Origin: a virus
DNA length: 35,581 nucleotides
IMG/VR virus record: IMGVR_UViG_3300025645_000207
Span: 1 to 35,581 of that record
Direction: 5' to 3' (one strand)
The notes beneath the pieces are model-generated. The model saw only the letters and a program-made list of their open reading frames with translations, did no database searches and was not told the origin of the DNA. The translations under genes were made by a program, and so were the position numbers. Of the stretch, positions 1-8,073 are shown one piece after another (positions within the stretch are counted from its first letter, which is position 1; each line of letters opens with the position of its first letter).

Positions 1-1
1 C

Positions 2-238
2 GGCGTTGCATCCACCTTGAACGTGGGCACCTCGGCCACGGCCACTGAGCTGGTCGCTGCGGGCGCTGGCGGCACCTTGGGCGTCATCGGCCTTACCGCT
101 GGTGCAGATGCTACCCGTGTGGGCGCATGGGCCGACGTGGGCACCTCTGACGTCCAGATCTACGTCTTGTCGACCAACACCGGCGCGGGCGTTGGTAAGC
201 TGACCGTCAGCTACATCCAAGCTCAGGATATCGTATAA
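2..238 (+). CDS. Virion structural protein, C-terminal part (5' end outside window)
   Basis: The open frame enters from the left edge without a stop. A TTG at 17 could start it, but it has no ribosome site and the frame continues upstream, so I read this as the C-terminal 78 residues of a longer protein. The sequence is rich in Gly, Ala, Thr and Val in short beta-type patches, as in phage capsid decoration or major capsid proteins. The position ahead of the spike and fibre genes agrees with a head protein. The exact family is not recognised. Its TAA overlaps the ATG of the next small gene. Confidence 0.6.
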   Translation, partial: GVASTLNVGTSATATELVAAGAGGTLGVIGLTAGADATRVGAWADVGTSDVQIYVLSTNTGAGVGKLTVSYIQAQDIV

Positions 239-417
239 TGCGGACGGGCAATAAAAAACCCGCAATGTCGGTAAAGACTTCGGTATCTACCGGCAAGCCA
301 TCCTCGTCTGAGGATACGAGCGCTCACACCGCATCGGCCAATAAAACTGTGACGGGCGGAAAGCTCGTTCACGGCATGGCCCTGATGTCGGCGGCATCGA
401 TGAAAGCTAAAAACTAA
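238..417 (+). CDS. Small Lys/Ser-rich protein, unknown function
   Basis: A 59-codon frame starts at an ATG that overlaps the previous stop (TAATG), an arrangement typical of translational coupling. The product is basic and rich in Ser, Thr and Lys, with a disordered-looking first half and a Met/Ala-rich end (GMALMSAASMKAKN). No Shine-Dalgarno is obvious, so expression would depend on coupling. It fills the space between two virion genes on the same strand, where small head proteins are common. Function unknown. It could also be a chance frame, but the tight junction and the good ribosome site of the next gene just after it favour a real gene. Confidence 0.5.
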   Translation: MRTGNKKPAMSVKTSVSTGKPSSSEDTSAHTASANKTVTGGKLVHGMALMSAASMKAKN

Positions 418-455
418 GGGGGCCTCTGGCCCTCTTCTTCCACAGGAGTTTACCG

Positions 456-713
456 ATGAGTTCGCCATACCTAACCGCTGACGCCACTGTATCCGCCCGG
501 CGCGCAGCCGCTGTCACCACCAGCGACACCACGGTGTACGAAGAACCAACTCGCGGCGTATATGTCGGCGGTGGCGGCGATCTAAAGGTCGACATGGTCA
601 GCGGCGGCACGGTGACGTTTGTTGGCATTGGCGGCGGATCTCTGCTTCCAATCCAAGCAGTACGCTTCTATGCCACCGGGACGACCGCGACCAGCATCAT
701 CGCGATGTACTGA
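456..713 (+). CDS. Spike base protein, Rcc01079-like
   Basis: This 85-residue protein has the pattern of the RCAP_Rcc01079 spike-base family: a Thr/Ser-rich start, TRGVYVGGGGDLKV in the middle, a TVTF strand, then LLPIQAVRFYATGTTATSI and a final aromatic residue. In the Rhodobacter capsulatus gene transfer agent this family sits at the base of head spikes. By inference the phage version anchors a surface spike or fibre on the capsid. A CAGGAG ribosome site lies 8 bases before the ATG. Neighbouring small virion genes fit this role. Confidence 0.7.
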   Translation: MSSPYLTADATVSARRAAAVTTSDTTVYEEPTRGVYVGGGGDLKVDMVSGGTVTFVGIGGGSLLPIQAVRFYATGTTATSIIAMY

Positions 714-723
714 GGGGTATACC

Positions 724-957
724 ATGTTTATCGGCCTTGGAGTTTCCGTCAATGCTAGGGTGATCGGTGGAGGGTCTTCTCCGCCGCCATCCGGTGCTGA
801 CAACTTCATTCCGCTTGGGTCTACCGGCATGATCACGTCGGACGGCAGCATATTCAAGGTAGGCGCAGCCCCACCTTTGGTTTACAATGCATTCATCCCA
901 CTTGGGTCTACTGCCATGATCATGGCTGACGGAACCACATTCAAGGTCAAGGAGTAA
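724..957 (+). CDS. Small virion protein with two internal repeats
   Basis: I chose the ATG at 724, which follows an AGGGG ribosome site just after the spike-base stop. The frame is open further upstream but overlaps that gene. The 77-residue product contains the same roughly 20-residue unit twice: FIPLGSTGMITSDGSIFKV, then FIPLGSTAMIMADGTTFKV, joined by a Pro-rich linker. The repeat is also visible in the DNA. The unit looks like a beta hairpin, so a trimeric fibre knob or cement role is plausible. Family not recognised. Confidence 0.6.
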   Translation: MFIGLGVSVNARVIGGGSSPPPSGADNFIPLGSTGMITSDGSIFKVGAAPPLVYNAFIPLGSTAMIMADGTTFKVKE

Positions 958-962
958 CCTAA

Positions 963-1397
963 ATGGTCGACTACAATTCTGCATATACCGGAGCCGAAAT
1001 TGACGCAGGTATCGCTGCAGCCGTTACCGCTGTCCAGCCAGCTGCTCTCGGTACCCTTGCATCTCAAAATTCAGATGCCCTGACACTAACCGGATCCGTC
1101 ACCGAGGCCATCTTCGCCCTGACAGATGCCGACACGGTAGACGTCGACCCGGCGAATGGGACCATCCAGACGCTTGCGCTGACGGCTGCCGGGCGAACGC
1201 TGACGTTTACCAATATGGCCGCTGGAGAAGCGGTCACGCTGATGATCAACGCCGGGGCTTCCGGCACGATCACGACGTGGAATGTGACATTTGTCACCGC
1301 CGCTGGCGCTGTTCCGACGTTGGCCACCGCCGGTTACACCGTGGTGGCGCTGTGGAAGGTCAGCACCGTGGTTTATGCGGCAGTGGTTGGGGGATAA
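963..1397 (+). CDS. Virion/fibre protein with C-terminal beta module
   Basis: A 144-residue protein preceded by GGAG. Its first 40 residues (AYTGAEIDAGIAAAV) resemble the short helical anchors found at the start of phage fibre proteins. Residues from about 45 to the end form a beta-rich module with NGTIQTLALT, LMINAGA and VVALWKVSTVVYAA. The same module, with the same order of motifs, ends the protein encoded at 8074-8712, so the two are paralogous at their C-termini. Probably a head or tail fibre component. The function of the module is unknown. Confidence 0.6.
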   Translation: MVDYNSAYTGAEIDAGIAAAVTAVQPAALGTLASQNSDALTLTGSVTEAIFALTDADTVDVDPANGTIQTLALTAAGRTLTFTNMAAGEAVTLMINAGASGTITTWNVTFVTAAGAVPTLATAGYTVVALWKVSTVVYAAVVGG

Positions 1398-1401
1398 TAG
1401 G

Positions 1402-2007
1402 ATGCTGTGGAATAAAGCCATTGGCGCGGGGAGCGCTACACCTGCTGACCGAGGTGTCTTTGGTGGAGGTTCAGCTGGAGGAGCCTCGGCAGTCATGGAC
1501 TACATCACTATCGCTACAGCTGAAAATGCTACGACCTTTGGAAACCTTACTGTAGCTAGATCTGCTCTAGCAGGTGTTTCAAGTAATACTCGAGGTGTCT
1601 TCGGTGGAGGTTCAGTTGGAACAGCCTCGGCAGTCATGGACTACATCACTATAGCCACAACTAGTAACGCTACGACCTTTGGAAACCTTACTGTAGCTAG
1701 ATCTGCTCTAGCAGGAGTTTCAAGTAATACTCGAGGTGTCTTCGGTGGTGGTGCAACTGCAGTAGCCACAATGGACTACATCACTATAGCCACAACTAGT
1801 AATGCTACGACCTTTGGAAACCTTACTGTAGCTAGAAATAATCTAGCAGGAGTTTCAAACGGAACTCGAGGGGTATTTGGAGGAGGTTATAGTGGAACAG
1901 TTTCGGCAGTCATGGACTACATCACTATCGCTACAGCTGAAAATGCTACATCATTTGGAAATCTAACCGTAGCGAGGACTGCTGCTGGGGGTGTTTCAGG
2001 ACAATAA
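1402..2007 (+). CDS. Kelch-like repeat virion/fibre protein
   Basis: This 201-residue protein consists of a 17-residue leader and four tandem repeats of about 47 residues. Each begins GVFGGG and contains MDYITIAT, then a FGNLTVAR segment. Similar GVFGGG/DYITIAT repeats occur in proteins of marine phages and are usually described as Kelch-like. The leader starts at the ATG at 1402, directly after the previous stop. Base use is visibly more AT-rich than in neighbouring genes and the repeats are nearly identical in DNA, suggesting recent acquisition or expansion. Likely a surface adhesion module; four blades are fewer than the usual six or seven of a closed propeller, so it may oligomerise. Confidence 0.65.
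   Translation: MLWNKAIGAGSATPADRGVFGGGSAGGASAVMDYITIATAENATTFGNLTVARSALAGVSSNTRGVFGGGSVGTASAVMDYITIATTSNATTFGNLTVARSALAGVSSNTRGVFGGGATAVATMDYITIATTSNATTFGNLTVARNNLAGVSNGTRGVFGGGYSGTVSAVMDYITIATAENATSFGNLTVARTAAGGVSGQ
1453..2004 (+). repeat. Four tandem ~141-bp Kelch-like repeats
   Basis: Units lie at about 1453-1593, 1594-1734, 1735-1869 and 1870-2004. The first two are 141 bp and the last two 135 bp. Units 1-3 are almost identical over their distal two thirds, while the segment after GVFGGG varies between copies. The repeats stay in frame, so changes in copy number would lengthen or shorten the protein without disrupting it. Confidence 0.85.
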
Positions 2008-2008
2008 T

Positions 2009-2776
2009 ATGACAAACATAATCACGACAAAGAAAACGTACTTGCCGAGCGCTATTGAGGAGCTTGTTTCATCACGCCTTCCGGCCTTGTCTGCTAAGAC
2101 CGATCCGATCAGCCGCAGCAACAGCCAGACGACGATTACGATGATGACCTTGACCATGATGAATGGTCAGTCTCCGTTGCGGCAGATCAGGCAGATTTTG
2201 GCTGAGGTCTCTGCAAAAAAGTCGGCTCTTGCCGAGGCTCAGGTGAACTATGCCAAGATCAAAACCAAGGTGATCCTTGGCGATGGTGAGGTTGCTGATG
2301 CTGAGCGCAGAATGAACGGCTATCAGCTGCAGTCCCTAGAGGTTGCCGTTGAGAATGCGATGAAGGACATCGCCACGCTGATTTCGGCCTACGACGCTCT
2401 AGTTGCCAATCACGGCATTGAAAATTGGACCGAAGAAGACATGGAGCGGGCAGAAGCCAAGCACCATGTGCGGCGCGGTTTTGAGCTTTTGTACCGCAAT
2501 CTGATCGAAGGCGGACGCGCCCGGGAAGCGTCTATCGAGTACCTCCAGCAGTTTGGGGTTCATGTTCAGGTGGCTCTTGCAGAGGTTTCCGGCTATATTT
2601 TGTCGGTGGAGAATCTTATCAAAGAGGGTGGTCGCCCAAGCGCATCATCCATTGAAGACTTTCTCGATGCGATGTCTGAAAAGTATGAAGAATGCGTCAG
2701 CGAAGCATCCCTTCGCATGTTTGGCCGTAAAGATGTCGTGAATTCAAATCTAATGTCCTTGGTAGGAGAAAGCTAA
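2009..2776 (+). CDS. Helical (coiled-coil) protein, unknown, in the fibre gene block
   Basis: I start this 255-residue protein at the ATG at 2009, one base after the preceding stop. The product is mostly alpha-helical by eye. After a Thr/Met-rich N-terminus comes a long stretch of charged heptad-like sequence (SAKKSALAEAQVNYAKIKTK), then further helices ending in SLVGES. It contrasts with the beta-rich neighbours. It sits immediately upstream of a tail-assembly chaperone-like gene with no gap, so an assembly factor or a helical stalk are both possible. Family not recognised. Confidence 0.6.
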   Translation: MTNIITTKKTYLPSAIEELVSSRLPALSAKTDPISRSNSQTTITMMTLTMMNGQSPLRQIRQILAEVSAKKSALAEAQVNYAKIKTKVILGDGEVADAERRMNGYQLQSLEVAVENAMKDIATLISAYDALVANHGIENWTEEDMERAEAKHHVRRGFELLYRNLIEGGRAREASIEYLQQFGVHVQVALAEVSGYILSVENLIKEGGRPSASSIEDFLDAMSEKYEECVSEASLRMFGRKDVVNSNLMSLVGES

Positions 2777-3202
2777 ATGTACCTGAAACTTAACAATGGG
2801 GTTCCTGAGCCTTATTCGCTTGAACAGCTTCGCAACGACAACAAGCGCACCAGCTTTCCCAGCCACCCCAGCAGCGAGCTTCTCGCAAGCTACGATGTCT
2901 ACCCGTACACGATGCAGGCACAGCCTGACGTGGATTGGCTGACGTCTACGCTGAACGGCGGTCCGTTTGAACAAGATGCAACGGGCGCATGGGTGAAATC
3001 GTTTATCGTCGAGCAGCTTCCGATTGCGGATGCATCGAGCAATGTTCGCAATTATCGCGACACCTTGCTGACCCAGTCCGACTGGATGGCTCTGAGCGAT
3101 ACCCCGTCTATGAGCCCGGCTATGGCGACCTATCGTCAGGCTCTTCGTGATGTGACGGCTCAAAAGGGCTTTCCCTTCGCGGTCGTCTGGCCAGTGAAAT
3201 AA
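2777..3202 (+). CDS. Tail fibre assembly chaperone-like protein
   Basis: The 141-residue product ends with the signature of phage tail assembly chaperones: RNYRDTLLTQSDWMALSD, a variable Met/Pro-rich loop, then YRQALRDVTAQKGFPFAVVWP. Its N-terminal half resembles the substrate-facing domain of such proteins. These chaperones help fibre proteins fold or trimerise and are normally encoded next to their client. Here the 330-residue C1q-like fibre lies downstream and the coiled-coil protein directly upstream with no gap. Confidence 0.7.
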   Translation: MYLKLNNGVPEPYSLEQLRNDNKRTSFPSHPSSELLASYDVYPYTMQAQPDVDWLTSTLNGGPFEQDATGAWVKSFIVEQLPIADASSNVRNYRDTLLTQSDWMALSDTPSMSPAMATYRQALRDVTAQKGFPFAVVWPVK

Positions 3203-3224
3203 CTGAATCATAAGGGGGGGGTCC

Positions 3225-4217
3225 ATGGCGCAGACAAGGTTCACTGGCCCGGTTAAGTCTGACGCTGGCTTCCGTTTCGATACCAGCAACAGCTCTTTGA
3301 CCGGCGTCGGCGACGTCACATGGAACCCCGTATACGGCACCATAAACATCGGTATGCCGGGTGGCGTCACTCAGCAGGTCGGCATGGAAACATATATCTA
3401 TGTTGACAATGCCACCGGGTCCACGATCCCAAACGGCACTGTCGTGAGCTTTGGCGGGGTGAACGGACTGATTGAAGCTGTGCCGTTTGACGCATCTGGA
3501 GTGATCCCGGCCTTGTACCTTCTCGGGGTGACCACACAAGATATTGCCAGCGGTGGCTCCGGCTATGTCACTGTCTTCGGGGAGGTGCATGAGCTAAACA
3601 CCTCCGTCTGGCAGAGCGGAGACATCCTGTACGCCGATCCTGCGGTGCCCGGTGGGCTGACAGCTGTCAAGCCAACAGCCCCGAACGCCGTCGTCGTGGT
3701 GGCTGCCGTCCTCGTCTCCGGAACTACGGACGGCGCACTGTTTATCCGCACTACAATCCCGCTGGAGCAATTCTACGGCGATTTCTCCAGAATGACTAAC
3801 ATGACTGTCCCAACCATTGACACAGCATATACGCTGGAGTTTACCTCGACCGAGCAGTCGAATGGTGTGGTTTTGGGGACACCAGCAAGCCGCGTGGTGG
3901 TGCCTGAGAGCGGCCTGTATCGTGTGCAGGCAAACATCCAGCTGTCCAGCAGCAGTTCCAGCGCAAAGGTCTTCAGGGCTTGGTATCGCAAGAACGGAGT
4001 TGACGTGCCTAATTCTGCCCGGCTTGTCACTGTCTCCGAGAACAATGGCTTCACCCAGATTATCCTAGACTTGACGGCATCCCTGAATGCGAATGACTAC
4101 ATTGAGATTGTCTATTCTGCAGACTCGACCAACGTCACCCTCAATGCTGTGGCCGCAACAGGCTATTCTCCGGCCGGTCCATCTGTTAGAATGACCATAA
4201 CTCAGGCGCAGCTGTAA
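3225..4217 (+). CDS. Tail fibre protein with C1q-like C-terminal domain
   Basis: A 330-residue protein. Residues 1-50 contain short strands (MAQTRFTGPVKSDAGF) typical of fibre anchors. The middle, about 50-180, is beta-rich with IPNGTVVSFGG and GYVTVFGEV. From about 185 to the end the pattern matches C1q/TNF-like jelly rolls: YTLEFTS, VVVPESGLYRVQANIQLS, AWYRKNGVDV, LTASLNANDYIEIVYSADS. Such trimeric heads act in receptor binding. The ribosome site lies in an unusual run of eight G at 3214-3221. The chaperone-like gene just upstream probably serves it. Confidence 0.65.
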   Translation: MAQTRFTGPVKSDAGFRFDTSNSSLTGVGDVTWNPVYGTINIGMPGGVTQQVGMETYIYVDNATGSTIPNGTVVSFGGVNGLIEAVPFDASGVIPALYLLGVTTQDIASGGSGYVTVFGEVHELNTSVWQSGDILYADPAVPGGLTAVKPTAPNAVVVVAAVLVSGTTDGALFIRTTIPLEQFYGDFSRMTNMTVPTIDTAYTLEFTSTEQSNGVVLGTPASRVVVPESGLYRVQANIQLSSSSSSAKVFRAWYRKNGVDVPNSARLVTVSENNGFTQIILDLTASLNANDYIEIVYSADSTNVTLNAVAATGYSPAGPSVRMTITQAQL

Positions 4218-4229
4218 GGACACGACATC

Positions 4230-4910
4230 ATGACCACCAGCGGCACATACTCGTTCAATCCCGGTCTCGGTGAGATCACCCTTTATGCCTACATGAACAT
4301 CGGCATTCGCCCAACATCCTTGCTTCAAGAGCACATGGAAAGCGCGCGAATGGCAACGAACATGATGCTTTCCCGCTGGTCGAACCAAGGTGTAAACCTC
4401 TGGGCCGTCGACCTGATCGAAACGCCCTTGATCGAGGGGCAGGCAACGTATGCCGTCGACGCCAACACCGTGATGATCCTTGACGCCTATACATCAACCA
4501 CTGCTGGGATTGACCGGGTCATCATGCCGATCAGCCGCACTGAGTATTCGTCCTATCCAAACAAAGACCAGCAAGGCTACGTCACATCGTTTTGGTTTGA
4601 CCGACTGATCTCGCCAACCGTAACCTTGTGGCCGGTTCCGGACGGATCATCGGCAACTGTGCTGAAGTATTACCGCGTACGACGCATTCAGGATGCTGAT
4701 ATGGCCAATGGCCAGACCCCAGAGATCCCATATTTCTGGCTGGAAGCATTCTCTGATGGCTTGATCTATCGATTGGCGCGGATCTGGGCCCCGCAGATGG
4801 CAGTTGCCTTGAAGGCTCAGGCTGACGAAAGCTACAAGATTGCAGCCGACCAGAATGTTGAAACATCGAACTTCTACATCAGCCCAATGGTTGGGGGGTA
4901 TTTCCGCTAA
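4230..4910 (+). CDS. Head-tail connector / tail accessory factor, P22 gp4-like
   Basis: The 226-residue product begins with a helical segment typical of podovirus adaptor proteins: LYAYMNIGIRPTSLLQEHME, then ATNMMLSRWSNQGVNLWAVD. A beta region follows (VTLWPVPDGSSATVLKYYRV), then a long helical end (EAFSDGLIYRLARIWAP). This layout fits the P22 gp4 type of tail accessory factor that binds under the portal. It overlaps the next gene by one base (TAATG). A second adaptor-like protein is encoded at 11585, so the phage may use two connector layers. The assignment rests on motif recognition only. Confidence 0.65.
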   Translation: MTTSGTYSFNPGLGEITLYAYMNIGIRPTSLLQEHMESARMATNMMLSRWSNQGVNLWAVDLIETPLIEGQATYAVDANTVMILDAYTSTTAGIDRVIMPISRTEYSSYPNKDQQGYVTSFWFDRLISPTVTLWPVPDGSSATVLKYYRVRRIQDADMANGQTPEIPYFWLEAFSDGLIYRLARIWAPQMAVALKAQADESYKIAADQNVETSNFYISPMVGGYFR

Positions 4911-5410
4911 TGGGTTATGCTTCAAAGTCCGGCCGGGCCCGCACATCCGCCAGAAATCCGCAGGCACATGCGATATGCGACCGCTGCGGTGGGCGCTATA
5001 ATCACGTCGACCTAACGTGGCAAAACGACTGGGCCGGCGCTTCTATCATCAATAAGCGAATTCTGGTCTGCCGGCGCTGCAACGACACCCCGCAGCAGCA
5101 GTTGCGCTCAATTGTCATTCCGGCTGACCCAATGCCGATCCAGAATGCGCGCCCGGAGCGTTTTGCGGAATACGAGACAGATGTCCGGATCACCAATTAC
5201 CCCGTGGCCACCGATGCAAAAACCGGAATCATGGTGCCGTCGGGAGATGACCGCATCACAGAAGACAATCAGACGCGCGTCGTGCAGCAGACAGGTTTTG
5301 CAAATGGCAGCCTAAACCAGCGGCCGGGCACTGATCCAAACGCGCCGGGTGACAATGATCCCGGATTGCCGTATGGTAGCGTTGAAGTTCCAGAGACAGG
5401 CCCAATCTGA
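4910..5410 (+). CDS. Zinc-ribbon virion-associated protein
   Basis: A 166-residue protein with two Cys pairs, CDRCG near residue 23 and CRRCND near residue 54, forming a likely zinc ribbon around NHVDLTWQNDWAGAS. It continues with LVCRRC...QQQLRSIVIPADP and a Gly/Pro/Asn-rich, disordered-looking tail. Proteins with this N-terminal pattern recur as hypothetical proteins beside connector genes in podoviruses. It is coupled by one-base overlaps to the genes on both sides, which suggests fixed stoichiometry with the connector. Its role, perhaps connector plug or assembly factor, is inference. Confidence 0.55.
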   Translation: MGYASKSGRARTSARNPQAHAICDRCGGRYNHVDLTWQNDWAGASIINKRILVCRRCNDTPQQQLRSIVIPADPMPIQNARPERFAEYETDVRITNYPVATDAKTGIMVPSGDDRITEDNQTRVVQQTGFANGSLNQRPGTDPNAPGDNDPGLPYGSVEVPETGPI

Positions 5411-7230
5411 TGGCGAATGTACAGATCCCAAATCTACCTGCTGCCATCACCGCCCAGCGCAGTGACCTCTTGGAGGCCGTACAGGGCGGAACATCGGTAA
5501 AGCTGACGGTTGGTCAGGTTGCCGATCTGGCAAACAACGTGGTCAATGCTCAGACCGCAGATTATGCGACCGCCGCAGGCACCGCCGCGCTGGCCACTCA
5601 GGCGCTCGCAGCATCCACTGTGCCTGCAGATGGCGTCGAGATCCCTAATGGCTTCCAGTGGCCGTCCAGCACGATCCCCGGGACGTCTGTGGCGCGATCC
5701 TTCTACGTCACAATGACCGGTGATGACGCTAACGACGGAACAAGCGTGACAAAGCCAAAGGCTACGATCAACGCAGCGCTGTCGGCACTTGCTGCAAGCG
5801 GAAACCCCGGGATCGTAATTGTCTATCCGGGCGACTACATTGTGCAGCCGGAAACGGAAATACCGACAAACTGTGCGCTCTACGGGTATGACCTGCGGGT
5901 GACAAACCTGCGCTTGCCGATTGGCCAGTCTGTCAACAATATGTTCCTGATGACCTCAGGCATTAAGGTGCGCGGCTTCAGCTTCCGTGGCCTGCAGCAC
6001 GATGCGTATCAGATGGATCCTCTGTTTCCTGAAGCCATATCCCCGCCAACCAAGGGGTTTGCATTTGTCTTCAAGCCCGGTGCGATCCTTACACGGTCTC
6101 CCTACATTGCAGATTGCTCGCAGCTCCATGAGTTCTCGCAAGACGAGATGGTCCTCCCCATCAATCGCGCCGACGGGAATGCCGTATTCACCGAACAGGT
6201 TGGTTATGGCGGCGGAAACATCTTGGCGGATGGTGCTGTCCTGAGCGAGAACAGCCCCCTGAAATCCGTAGTCGTTGACAGCTTCACTGCCATCAACCCC
6301 AACGGCGTCGGTTACCTGATGGTCCATGACGCATTTGTGCAGCTGGTTTCCGTCTTTACAAACTGGGCTCGCGTCGGCATCTGGAGCCACCTCGGCGGCC
6401 ACGTCACGATGGCCAACTCCAACAACACCTTCGGCGATTACTCGCTTGTATCGACTGGGTATCGAGTCATCATCAAGGCCCCCAGCGTGACCGGCGTTAG
6501 CGCATACCCGGCGGCCGCAGATGAGATCACGGCAAATCTCGAGGCGATTGTCTCGGACCTGATGAACACGCGCTATCCGGCGCAAACCAACTGGGGCATC
6601 CTGAACGCCACCCAGATTGCTCAGACTGAGCGCGACACCCGCACCCTCCTGCGTCAGATCACCTATGACTTGGAGAGTGGCCAGTATCGCGCGAGCGAAT
6701 ACTTCGTGCAAAAGCTCGTGAACTGGGACGGCACATTGGTTTGGTCCGGCAGCCCTGACTTTGCAAACCTGACAACCCTGTTTATTGACTGCTGGACGCA
6801 AGTCATTGCTGCGGTGAACACCTATATCACGGATGTCGCCGCAGAGAATATGGTCGGACAGCTTATCGGCATGATTCAAACGGTGACGGCGGCAACGGCG
6901 GCATCTACGGTGCCCGGGGTCAACCCATATGCTCAGATCTTCTCGTCCCTGATCGAGGCCAACAACCAGCAGCTTTCCTACGCTGGCGCTGGCATCAACT
7001 ATAACTCGATGCCAGTCGCGCAGGGCGGCACTGGGCAAGCATTCCCGCTCACGACATTGATCAAGATCGACGGTGGTCGCATCTATGCTACGTTCAGCAC
7101 CGAAAATGGCGACACTTACCTTGGGCCAGATCTTCGTATAGACTTTGAGCGCAGCACCATTGAAGGTCAGGCGTTCTCTCGCGGCGTGCAGAACATCGCC
7201 CTTCCTCTTATTATCGCACTCGGGGGTTAA
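5410..7230 (+). CDS. Beta-helix tail spike-like structural protein
   Basis: A 606-residue protein. Residues 1-45 (IPNLPAAITAQRSDLLEAVQ) look like a virion-anchoring tip. From about 95 the pattern SFYVTMTGDDANDGTS with KATINAALSAL begins a right-handed beta-helix of the pectate-lyase type, followed by VIVYPGDYIVQPETEIPTNC. The segment VVVDSFTAINPNGVGYLMVH...AQLVSVF-like...SNNTFGDYSLVSTG closely recalls large structural proteins of T4-like cyanophages. The C-terminus includes MPVAQGGTG, common before fibre tips. No lyase active site is evident. Probably a host-recognition spike or baseplate-type protein. Confidence 0.65.
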   Translation: MANVQIPNLPAAITAQRSDLLEAVQGGTSVKLTVGQVADLANNVVNAQTADYATAAGTAALATQALAASTVPADGVEIPNGFQWPSSTIPGTSVARSFYVTMTGDDANDGTSVTKPKATINAALSALAASGNPGIVIVYPGDYIVQPETEIPTNCALYGYDLRVTNLRLPIGQSVNNMFLMTSGIKVRGFSFRGLQHDAYQMDPLFPEAISPPTKGFAFVFKPGAILTRSPYIADCSQLHEFSQDEMVLPINRADGNAVFTEQVGYGGGNILADGAVLSENSPLKSVVVDSFTAINPNGVGYLMVHDAFVQLVSVFTNWARVGIWSHLGGHVTMANSNNTFGDYSLVSTGYRVIIKAPSVTGVSAYPAAADEITANLEAIVSDLMNTRYPAQTNWGILNATQIAQTERDTRTLLRQITYDLESGQYRASEYFVQKLVNWDGTLVWSGSPDFANLTTLFIDCWTQVIAAVNTYITDVAAENMVGQLIGMIQTVTAATAASTVPGVNPYAQIFSSLIEANNQQLSYAGAGINYNSMPVAQGGTGQAFPLTTLIKIDGGRIYATFSTENGDTYLGPDLRIDFERSTIEGQAFSRGVQNIALPLIIALGG

Positions 7231-7233
7231 ACT

Positions 7234-7680
7234 TTGACAGTCATCACCACAGCTCGTCCCCCTCTAAACCTCTTTGAGGTTGTGCGGATGGAATTCACCA
7301 GCACTTGGATCGACCTATACGATGTCCCGGAATATCTGGTGCCCGTTGATGGCCCTACTCCGGCATACTTCGTTAATGCCGCAGCGATCATCACAAGCAT
7401 GATGGTGGTCAACACATCTGGATCGGCGGCGACGTTCAGCGTTCAGATTTTGGATCCGCAATCCGCAACCCCTGATCCATACGCCCCGGGCCCATATACC
7501 GCCTATCCAATCGTTGAAAACCTTTCCGTTCCCGCGAATAGCTTTGTCAACGTGAACTTAAATCGACAAGTTGTGAAATCTTTGCAGGTGGTTCAAGTAC
7601 AGGCTTCAGCTGGGGCCACTCTCACAGCTCACTTCAGTTTTGTGCTAAACCAGCGCGAACAGTTCACCGTAATTCCGTAA
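7234..7680 (+). CDS. Virion protein sharing a module with the 8775 gene
   Basis: I start this 148-residue protein at the TTG at 7234, which follows a G-rich stretch. An ATG at 7288 with TGAGGT upstream is the alternative. The TTG start is favoured because the region before 7288 encodes PPLNLFEVVR, matching PSNLYEVSRK at the same place in the C-terminal domain of the protein at 8775-9809. The rest also matches: a VPEY/VPGY motif, ITSMMVVNTSGSAATFSV, and an ending SFVLNQREQFTVI against SLLLNTQDYFEVI. A shared attachment or cap domain is likely; function unknown. Confidence 0.6.
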   Translation: MTVITTARPPLNLFEVVRMEFTSTWIDLYDVPEYLVPVDGPTPAYFVNAAAIITSMMVVNTSGSAATFSVQILDPQSATPDPYAPGPYTAYPIVENLSVPANSFVNVNLNRQVVKSLQVVQVQASAGATLTAHFSFVLNQREQFTVIP

Positions 7681-7692
7681 AGGAGATCTAAG

Positions 7693-8061
7693 ATGATCCT
7701 TCAAAGCAACGCCCGAAACGCATCTGTTGATGCTGCCACTGCCCTCTGGAACGGCGGCACGATCACCTTCTACAATAGCGGTGCGCCGGCAACTACTATC
7801 ATCACCGTGACGATTCCGTCCCCAGCGTTTGGCGCTGCGGCTACCGGATCAGCAACCGCAAATTCGTACGCAGAAGCAACGGCAACGAGTGCCGGCACAG
7901 TGAATGCCTATTCGGTGAAAAACAGCATCGGCACGCTGGTCTGCAGCGGCACTGTCGGCCTTACCGGATCTGGCGCGGACTTCATCTTCACGGATACGGC
8001 GTTCAACATTGCTGACCGCCTGCAGATCACCGGCATCACCTACACCCAACCAGCATCGTAA
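7693..8061 (+). CDS. Small beta-rich virion protein
   Basis: A 122-residue protein with an AAGGAG ribosome site 8 bases ahead of its ATG. It starts MILQSNARNASVDAATALWN, followed by GGTITFYNSGAP and TIPSPAFGAAATGSATAN, and ends FTDTAFNIADRLQITGITYT. Proteins of this size and pattern are frequent among phage head and fibre genes and are usually left as hypothetical. The gene sits between two fibre-type genes on the same strand. Probably a surface structural protein. Confidence 0.55.
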   Translation: MILQSNARNASVDAATALWNGGTITFYNSGAPATTIITVTIPSPAFGAAATGSATANSYAEATATSAGTVNAYSVKNSIGTLVCSGTVGLTGSGADFIFTDTAFNIADRLQITGITYTQPAS

Positions 8062-8073
8062 GGATAAACTTCG

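Noticed and set aside
1453-2004. CRISPR array or diversity-generating retroelement suggested by the repeats.
   Set aside because: The repeats are in frame and coding, have no spacers of constant length, and no reverse transcriptase is encoded in the window.
5956-7038. A 360-codon open frame on the minus strand inside the spike-like gene.
   Set aside because: The plus-strand protein has clear structural motifs, and the antisense frame is Arg/His/Val-rich with no recognisable domain, as expected from a GC-rich shadow.
7288-7680. ATG at 7288 as the start of the 7234 gene.
   Set aside because: It would remove the NLFEVVR segment that is conserved in the paralogous domain at 8775-9809, although its ribosome site is reasonable.
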